NCBI RefSeq assembly: GCF_018853465.1
Contig: NZ_JABBOU010000016.1
Coordinates: 1-9,869 of the forward strand
Length of the DNA: 9,869 nucleotides
Origin: Acidithiobacillus montserratensis
GTDB taxonomy: Bacteria; Pseudomonadota; Gammaproteobacteria; Acidithiobacillales; Acidithiobacillaceae
Direction: 5' to 3'
Below the pieces are notes generated by a model, which searched no databases, was not told the DNA's origin, and worked only from the letters and a program-made list of their open reading frames with translations. Shown piece by piece: positions 6,057 through 9,869 of this stretch. Position 1 is the stretch's first letter. The number at the start of each line of letters is the position of its first letter. The position numbers and the translations under genes were made by a program.

Positions 6057-7045
6057 CAGGACTCCCGCCCGGCGAGCCAGTGGATGTAACGCGCCACGCC
6101 CTGCTCTACCGAAAGAAAGGGCTGATTATACCCGGCCGCACGTAATTGGCGGATATCTGCCTGGGTAAAGCTCTGATACTTCCCGTGGAGGGCTTCGGGC
6201 ATGGAGATGTAACGAATGGTTTGGGCTTTTTGCAGGCTGGCAAGATCGTGGATGTTCTCATCCGCCATACGCCGCATGCTATTGATCACGGTGACTGCCA
6301 CATCGTTGAAGCTCTGGGCCTGGCCGGTACCGACGTTGTAAATACCGCTGCGGGGATGATCGAGAAAATGCATATTGACAGAAGCCACATCATCCACATG
6401 AATAAAGTCGCGGCGCTGTTCGCCATTGTCGTATCCCGCACTGCCGGCGAAAAGATGAACATGGCCATCGAGCCGGTATTGATTATAGAAATGCAGGGCT
6501 ACGGAGGCCATGCGGCCCTTATGAAACTCCCGGGGACCATACACGTTGAAATAGCGGAATCCATGGACGGGAGCCTCCAGGGTATGCCACATGCGGCGCA
6601 GATACTGATCGAACTGAAACTTGCTGAATCCATAAATATTCAGCGGTGATTCCGCTTGCCTTTCTTCGCTGAAACTGCCGGTCATCCCGTACACGGACGC
6701 GCTGGAAGCATAGAGCAAAGGAATGTGATGCCGCTGACACCAATGCAGCAGCGTTTTGCTGAAAGCATAATTATTTTCCATGACATAGCGACCATCGGTG
6801 GCCATGGTGTCAGAGCAGGCTCCCTCATGAAAAACCGCTTCCACACCACTGAACTGATCTTTTTCGATGGCTTCCAGAAAGCGTTCCGCTTCCATGTAGT
6901 CAGCGATTTCCAGATCGGTCAGGTTGAGAAACTTGTCTGCCTGAGTGAGATGATCGACTACCAGAATGTCAGTAATACCGCGCTGATTCAATGCATGAAC
7001 CATGTTGGCACCAATGAAACCTGCACCGCCCGTGACAATATACAT
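6056..7045 (-). CDS. hldD: ADP-L-glycero-D-manno-heptose 6-epimerase
   Basis: This 329-residue enzyme converts ADP-D-glycero-D-manno-heptose to the L-glycero epimer, the last step in making the heptose donor for the LPS inner core. The sequence shows GGAGFIG (6-12) for NADP binding, the family signature HEGACSDT (73-80), YASSASVYG (112-120), the catalytic Tyr138 and Lys142 in YGFSK, and GPREFHKGRMASVA, which carries the second active-site Lys known from HldD. The start at 7045 is chosen because AAGGAGAA (7052-7059) sits 6 nt upstream and MYIVTGGAGFIG matches the usual N-terminus; the 29 in-frame codons further upstream are not HldD-like. It is the first gene of a three-gene operon. The other genes for heptose donor synthesis (gmhA, hldE, gmhB) are not in the window. 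Confidence 0.95.
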   Translation of the reverse strand: MYIVTGGAGFIGANMVHALNQRGITDILVVDHLTQADKFLNLTDLEIADYMEAERFLEAIEKDQFSGVEAVFHEGACSDTMATDGRYVMENNYAFSKTLLHWCQRHHIPLLYASSASVYGMTGSFSEERQAESPLNIYGFSKFQFDQYLRRMWHTLEAPVHGFRYFNVYGPREFHKGRMASVALHFYNQYRLDGHVHLFAGSAGYDNGEQRRDFIHVDDVASVNMHFLDHPRSGIYNVGTGQAQSFNDVAVTVINSMRRMADENIHDLASLQKAQTIRYISMPEALHGKYQSFTQADIRQLRAAGYNQPFLSVEQGVARYIHWLAGRES

Positions 7046-7051
7046 GCGTAA

Positions 7052-7059
7052 TTCTCCTT
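7052..7059 (-). promoter_or_regulatory. Ribosome binding site deciding the hldD start
   Basis: AAGGAGAA on the minus strand lies 6 nt before ATG 7045 and is one of the best Shine-Dalgarno matches in the window. It rejects the longer in-frame reading, which begins at 7132. Confidence 0.85.
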
Positions 7060-7064
7060 TTGCG

Positions 7065-7095
7065 GTTATGATAACAGAAAGTCGGTAACTGCCGA
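7065..7095 (-). promoter_or_regulatory. Candidate hldD promoter with overlapping palindrome
   Basis: On the minus strand TCGGCA (7090-7095) and TATCAT (7068-7073) are 16 nt apart, a moderate sigma70 match that would give a short leader running straight into the ribosome binding site. A perfect palindrome, GTTATgATAAC (7065-7075), covers the -10 box and is a possible operator. Confidence 0.3.
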
Positions 7096-7125
7096 ATATA
7101 AGCGCGCATCCTTTTTCGGGAATTC

Positions 7126-7188
7126 GTGCCACGCAATCGCACCCCTATTCATTCAGGATATCCAGACACCACGACCGGCTCGTGGCAC
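7126..7188 (+). promoter_or_regulatory. Competing inverted repeats in the leader of the Kef-type antiporter
   Basis: GTGCCACG (7126-7133) can pair with CGTGGCAC (7181-7188), an 8-bp stem across a 47-nt loop. The same right arm can instead pair locally: CCACGA (7169-7174), loop CCGGC, TCGTGG (7180-7185). The structures share 7181-7185 and so exclude each other, and both end 9-12 nt before the ribosome binding site at 7197. Whether the left arm is transcribed depends on the unmapped promoter. Confidence 0.35.
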
Positions 7189-7196
7189 TTCTGCTG

Positions 7197-7202
7197 AGGA
7201 GG
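7197..7202 (+). promoter_or_regulatory. Ribosome binding site deciding the antiporter start
   Basis: AGGAGG is a perfect anti-16S match located 3 nt before ATG 7206. The spacing is short, but it fixes the start better than the GTG at 7182, which would place this sequence inside the reading frame. Confidence 0.7.
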
Positions 7203-7205
7203 CCT

Positions 7206-9194
7206 ATGCAAGACCATGGACTACTGATCATCATTTTGCTGCTCGCCACTGGTGTAGTGCTGGTTGGCTTCCTGCGTTTTTTGCGGCTGCCGGCGGTATT
7301 TGCCTATCTGCTGACAGGGGTGATTCTCGGTCCCCATGCTCTGGCAGTGGTGCCTGATCTGGCCAGCACTCGGCAGCTCGCAGCATTTGGTGTGGTGTTT
7401 CTGATGTTCAGCATTGGTCTGGAATTCAGCCTCGCACAATTCATGAGTATGCGGCGCCTGATTTTTGGCATGGGTATCGCCCAGGTTTTGTTGACCAGTG
7501 TTGCTTTTTTTGGCATCGCACTGGCTATTCCTCTTTCCTGGAAAACCGGGGTCATCCTCGGTGGCATCCTGGCCATGTCATCCACGGCCATGGTCATCCG
7601 CGCCCTGGCCGAGAAAATGGAAATGCAGTCCCGCCACGGCCGAATAGCAGTCAGCGTCCTGCTGTTTCAGGATCTGGCAGTAGTACCCCTGTTGATTTTG
7701 ATTCCAGCGCTGGCCGGATCCACGAAAACCCTGCCCCATGATCTCGCCATGGCGGGATTAAAGGCGGTGGTCGTTTTGCTGGTCCTACTGGTCATCGGTC
7801 GCCCGGTGATGCGCCCCTGGTTTCAGCTTGTTGCCAATCGTAAATCCACCGAACTGTTCATGCTCAATGTCCTGCTGGTCACTCTGGCGCTGGCATGGAT
7901 CACTGAACAGGCGGGTCTTTCCCTGGCACTGGGCGCCTTTGTGGCCGGTATGCTGATTTCCGAAACCGCCTATCGCTACCAGGTGGAGGCGGACATTGCC
8001 CCGTTCCGTGACATTTTGCTGGGACTGTTTTTTGTTACCATCGGCATGCTGGTGGATTTACCCGCATGGTGGGCAAATCTGGCCTGGGTACTGATTGTTT
8101 TAGCGCTGATTTTGTTTCTCAAAGGCTTTCTGGTCTGGGGTCTGAGTCGCCTGTTTGGCTATGAATCCGGGGTGGCGTTGCGCTCAGCCATCGTTCTGGC
8201 CCAGGCCGGTGAATTCGGTTTTGTACTATTGGCTTTGGCCAATCAGTATCAACTTTTGCCCGCCCATGTACTGCAGCCGGTACTGGGCGGAATGCTCCTG
8301 TCCATGATGCTGGCGCCGATTCTGGTGGAGCGTAACGGTTGGATCGCCCGACGTCTGGTAGGCAGTTATCGTCATCATAGGGATCAGCAGCTCACGGACA
8401 TTCGTGCAACCGGGCTCAAGGCCCATGTGGTGCTGTGCGGCTACGGTCGGGTGGGTCAGAGTGTCGGCCGGGTCCTGGAAGAAGAGGCCATTCCCTTCGT
8501 GGCGCTGGATCTGGACCCGGTGCGCGTGCGTCAGGCCCAGTCAGCCGGTGAATCCATTTTCTATGGCGATGCCAGCCGCCGTGATGTGCTGCAGGCCGCA
8601 GGTATTGCCAGTGCCCGTGCAGTGGTCATCACCTACGCCAATGTTGCTTCCAGTCACCGTGTCCTTGCCATCATCAAGGAACTGCGCCCGGAATTGCCGG
8701 TGATAGTGCGGGCTCATGATGACAGTCAGCTGGAGAAACTGGAAGCTGCCGGCGCCGATGAGGTGGTACCGGAAGTCAATGAAGGAGCCTTGATGCTGGC
8801 CTCCCAGACGTTACTCCTGATCGGATTTCCCATCAGTACAGTGCTGCGTCGGGTCCGACGCTTTCGTCAGGAGCGCTACCAGTTTTTCCGGGGCGCTTTC
8901 TGGGGTGGCTCTGAACCGGGCGAGGATCAGACATCAGCACGTCTGGCGTCCATTCCTTTGGGAGAGACTGCTTTTGCCCTGAATCTCAGTCTTCGCGAGC
9001 TGAATTTGACCAGCTTCGGGGTCTCGGTGGTCGCCGTGCGACGGCACGGCATTCGCGGCCGCGAACCGGCTCCAGACACGGTGTTGAGAGCGGGAGATGT
9101 ACTGGTGCTATTTGGCAGCCCGGCCGCCCTCACCAAGGCCGAACTCTATGTGCTTGAAGGCAATACGGTTCAGGAAACAGCGGTGACAGCATGA
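7206..9194 (+). CDS. Kef-type monovalent cation:proton antiporter (CPA2) with RCK domains
   Basis: The 662-residue protein has three parts. Residues 5-385 form about 12-13 membrane helices of the Na+/H+ exchanger fold, with ILGPHAL (40-46), LFQDLAVVPLL (153-163, conserved Asp156) and EADIAPFRDILLGLFF (261-276), matching Kef proteins. Residues 405-525 form a TrkA-N/RCK domain with CGYGRVGQ (411-418) and acidic Asp435/Asp437 for nucleotide binding. Residues 575-655 resemble a TrkA-C domain, which E. coli KefB and KefC lack, so this belongs to the longer Kef-like branch. It probably exchanges K+ or Na+ for H+ in the inner membrane under nucleotide control. No KefF/KefG-like flavoprotein gene is adjacent, so glutathione gating should not be assumed. 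It is divergent from hldD and lies 109 nt before acs. Confidence 0.9.
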   Translation: MQDHGLLIIILLLATGVVLVGFLRFLRLPAVFAYLLTGVILGPHALAVVPDLASTRQLAAFGVVFLMFSIGLEFSLAQFMSMRRLIFGMGIAQVLLTSVAFFGIALAIPLSWKTGVILGGILAMSSTAMVIRALAEKMEMQSRHGRIAVSVLLFQDLAVVPLLILIPALAGSTKTLPHDLAMAGLKAVVVLLVLLVIGRPVMRPWFQLVANRKSTELFMLNVLLVTLALAWITEQAGLSLALGAFVAGMLISETAYRYQVEADIAPFRDILLGLFFVTIGMLVDLPAWWANLAWVLIVLALILFLKGFLVWGLSRLFGYESGVALRSAIVLAQAGEFGFVLLALANQYQLLPAHVLQPVLGGMLLSMMLAPILVERNGWIARRLVGSYRHHRDQQLTDIRATGLKAHVVLCGYGRVGQSVGRVLEEEAIPFVALDLDPVRVRQAQSAGESIFYGDASRRDVLQAAGIASARAVVITYANVASSHRVLAIIKELRPELPVIVRAHDDSQLEKLEAAGADEVVPEVNEGALMLASQTLLLIGFPISTVLRRVRRFRQERYQFFRGAFWGGSEPGEDQTSARLASIPLGETAFALNLSLRELNLTSFGVSVVAVRRHGIRGREPAPDTVLRAGDVLVLFGSPAALTKAELYVLEGNTVQETAVTA

Positions 9195-9233
9195 TGGTTC
9201 AGACCGCATATTCACCAGAGTCCAATACGCAGG

Positions 9234-9246
9234 ATAGCTGTGCTAT
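9234..9246. promoter_or_regulatory. Short palindrome upstream of acs
   Basis: ATAGC-tgt-GCTAT is a perfect inverted repeat centred about 64 nt before the acs ATG. It overlaps a possible -10 box (TATGTT, 9244-9249) for which I see no matching -35. It could be an operator, but the five-base arms are short. Confidence 0.2.
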
Positions 9247-9303
9247 GTTAAAGAGATACAGTCCGTTCTGACCACACTAAAAAAACTTGAGAGTGATTTA
9301 TTT

Positions 9304-9869
9304 ATGACCAACGCCATTGATTCTACCCTGAGTGAAGACCGTCTTTTTGCAGTATCCGCAGCATTTGCGGCCCAGGCCAACATGAACGCCGAACAGTTTT
9401 CGGAACTTCAGCAAAAGGCGGCGGAAAATCCCCAACAATTCTGGGCCGATCTTGCCCGCCAGCACCTGCACTGGGACCAGGATTTTCAGACGGTATTGGA
9501 CGCTTCGGAAGCCCCTTTTTATCGCTGGTTTGGCGATGGCAGCCTCAATGTCGCCTATAACTGCCTGGACCGGCATCTGCAGGGGGCACAACGGCATAAG
9601 GCGGCACTGATCTGGGAAGGCGAAAACGGTGAAGTCCGCACCTACACCTATGCCCAGTTACATCGGGATGTGAGTGTTTTTGCCAATGCTCTTCAGCATC
9701 AGGGCGTTCATAAGGGTGATCGGGTCGCCATATATATGCCCATGGTTCCCGAGGCGGTGGTGGCCATGCTTGCCTGCGCCCGCCTCGGCGCCATTCATAC
9801 CGTGGTATTCGGGGGCTTTTCGGCGGAGGCCCTCAAGGATCGCCTGGAAGATACCGCCGCCATGCTGCT
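9304..9869 (+). CDS. acs: Acetyl-CoA synthetase, N-terminal part (cut by the window end)
   Basis: The frame is open from ATG 9304 to the window end (188 codons plus two bases). The translation matches acetyl-CoA synthetase: the N-terminal ACAS domain (FWADLARQHLHWDQDF from about residue 49), RWFGDGSLNVAYNCLDRHL near 78-96, then ALIWEGENGE, YAQLHRDVSVFANAL, KGDRVAIYMPMVPEA and ACARLGAIHTVVFGGFSAEAL. The enzyme makes acetyl-CoA from acetate, ATP and CoA through acetyl-AMP in the cytoplasm. The family is about 650 residues, so the ATP-binding loop, the C-terminal domain and the regulatory acetylated Lys lie beyond the window. The ribosome binding site is weak (GAGAGTGA about 7 nt upstream). The propionyl-CoA synthetase family is close; LxxNCLDRHL and MPMVPEA favour Acs. 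It may be read with or separately from the antiporter 109 nt upstream. Confidence 0.92.
   Translation, partial: MTNAIDSTLSEDRLFAVSAAFAAQANMNAEQFSELQQKAAENPQQFWADLARQHLHWDQDFQTVLDASEAPFYRWFGDGSLNVAYNCLDRHLQGAQRHKAALIWEGENGEVRTYTYAQLHRDVSVFANALQHQGVHKGDRVAIYMPMVPEAVVAMLACARLGAIHTVVFGGFSAEALKDRLEDTAAML

Noticed and set aside
5547..6649. Plus-strand frames of 167-180 codons opposite hldD and the epimerase
   Set aside because: They are antisense shadows of two enzymes with complete catalytic motifs.
7046..7132. 29-codon N-terminal extension of hldD
   Set aside because: The extension has no ribosome site and no likeness to the family, while AAGGAGAA precedes the internal ATG and gives the expected N-terminus.
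9195..9303. Promoter or terminator between the antiporter and acs
   Set aside because: TATGTT at 9244 has no suitable -35, and the only longer pairing (near 9196 with 9269) is bulged with a loop of about 60 nt and no U-tract. Nothing firm can be called beyond the short palindrome.

Overview
The window reads as an ordinary chromosomal stretch from a Gram-negative proteobacterium. The evidence is an LPS-core heptose epimerase (HldD), two lipobox lipoproteins, a periplasmic-type c-type cytochrome, and a Kef-type antiporter. The overall flavour (lipoprotein-anchored cytochrome c, envelope sugar epimerases, CPA2 antiporter, acetyl-CoA synthetase) would suit an acidophilic chemolithotroph such as an Acidithiobacillus-like bacterium, but that assignment is inference and the window holds no rRNA or marker that settles it. 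I saw no tRNA, rRNA, CRISPR array, insertion sequence or phage gene.

Layout. Positions 1-3243 are read on the minus strand. At the left edge is the start of a probable exported protein with no ATG start. Next come a small two-segment membrane protein (255-518), then a DUF3293 protein (621-1070) that begins 1 nt after the end of an AmpG-like MFS transporter (1072-2295). Upstream of that lie a lipoprotein cytochrome c (2343-2894) and a short, low-complexity lipoprotein (2944-3243). The two lipoproteins share near-identical signal peptides and probably form one transcript that ends at a strong intrinsic terminator (2296-2323). That terminator runs right up to the start codon of the transporter. 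At 3485-4609 a plus-strand fatty acid desaturase has its own sigma70-like promoter.

Positions 4630-7045 hold a tight minus-strand operon: hldD, then a UDP-glucuronate 4-epimerase-like enzyme, then a small uncharacterised membrane protein. Both junctions are one-base TGATG stop/start overlaps. The first two genes point to LPS core and surface polysaccharide precursor synthesis. Divergent from hldD, a plus-strand Kef-type cation:proton antiporter (7206-9194) is followed by the first 188 codons of acetyl-CoA synthetase (9304 to the window end).

Together the genes cover envelope composition (heptose and uronate sugars, fatty-acid unsaturation, muropeptide-type uptake), an exported electron carrier, ion/pH homeostasis and acetate activation. 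I found no convincing new multi-gene system. The points most worth a second look are the terminator that overlaps the transporter start site, the paired lipoproteins with a shared anchor, the unknown membrane protein in the hldD operon, and competing hairpins in the antiporter leader.
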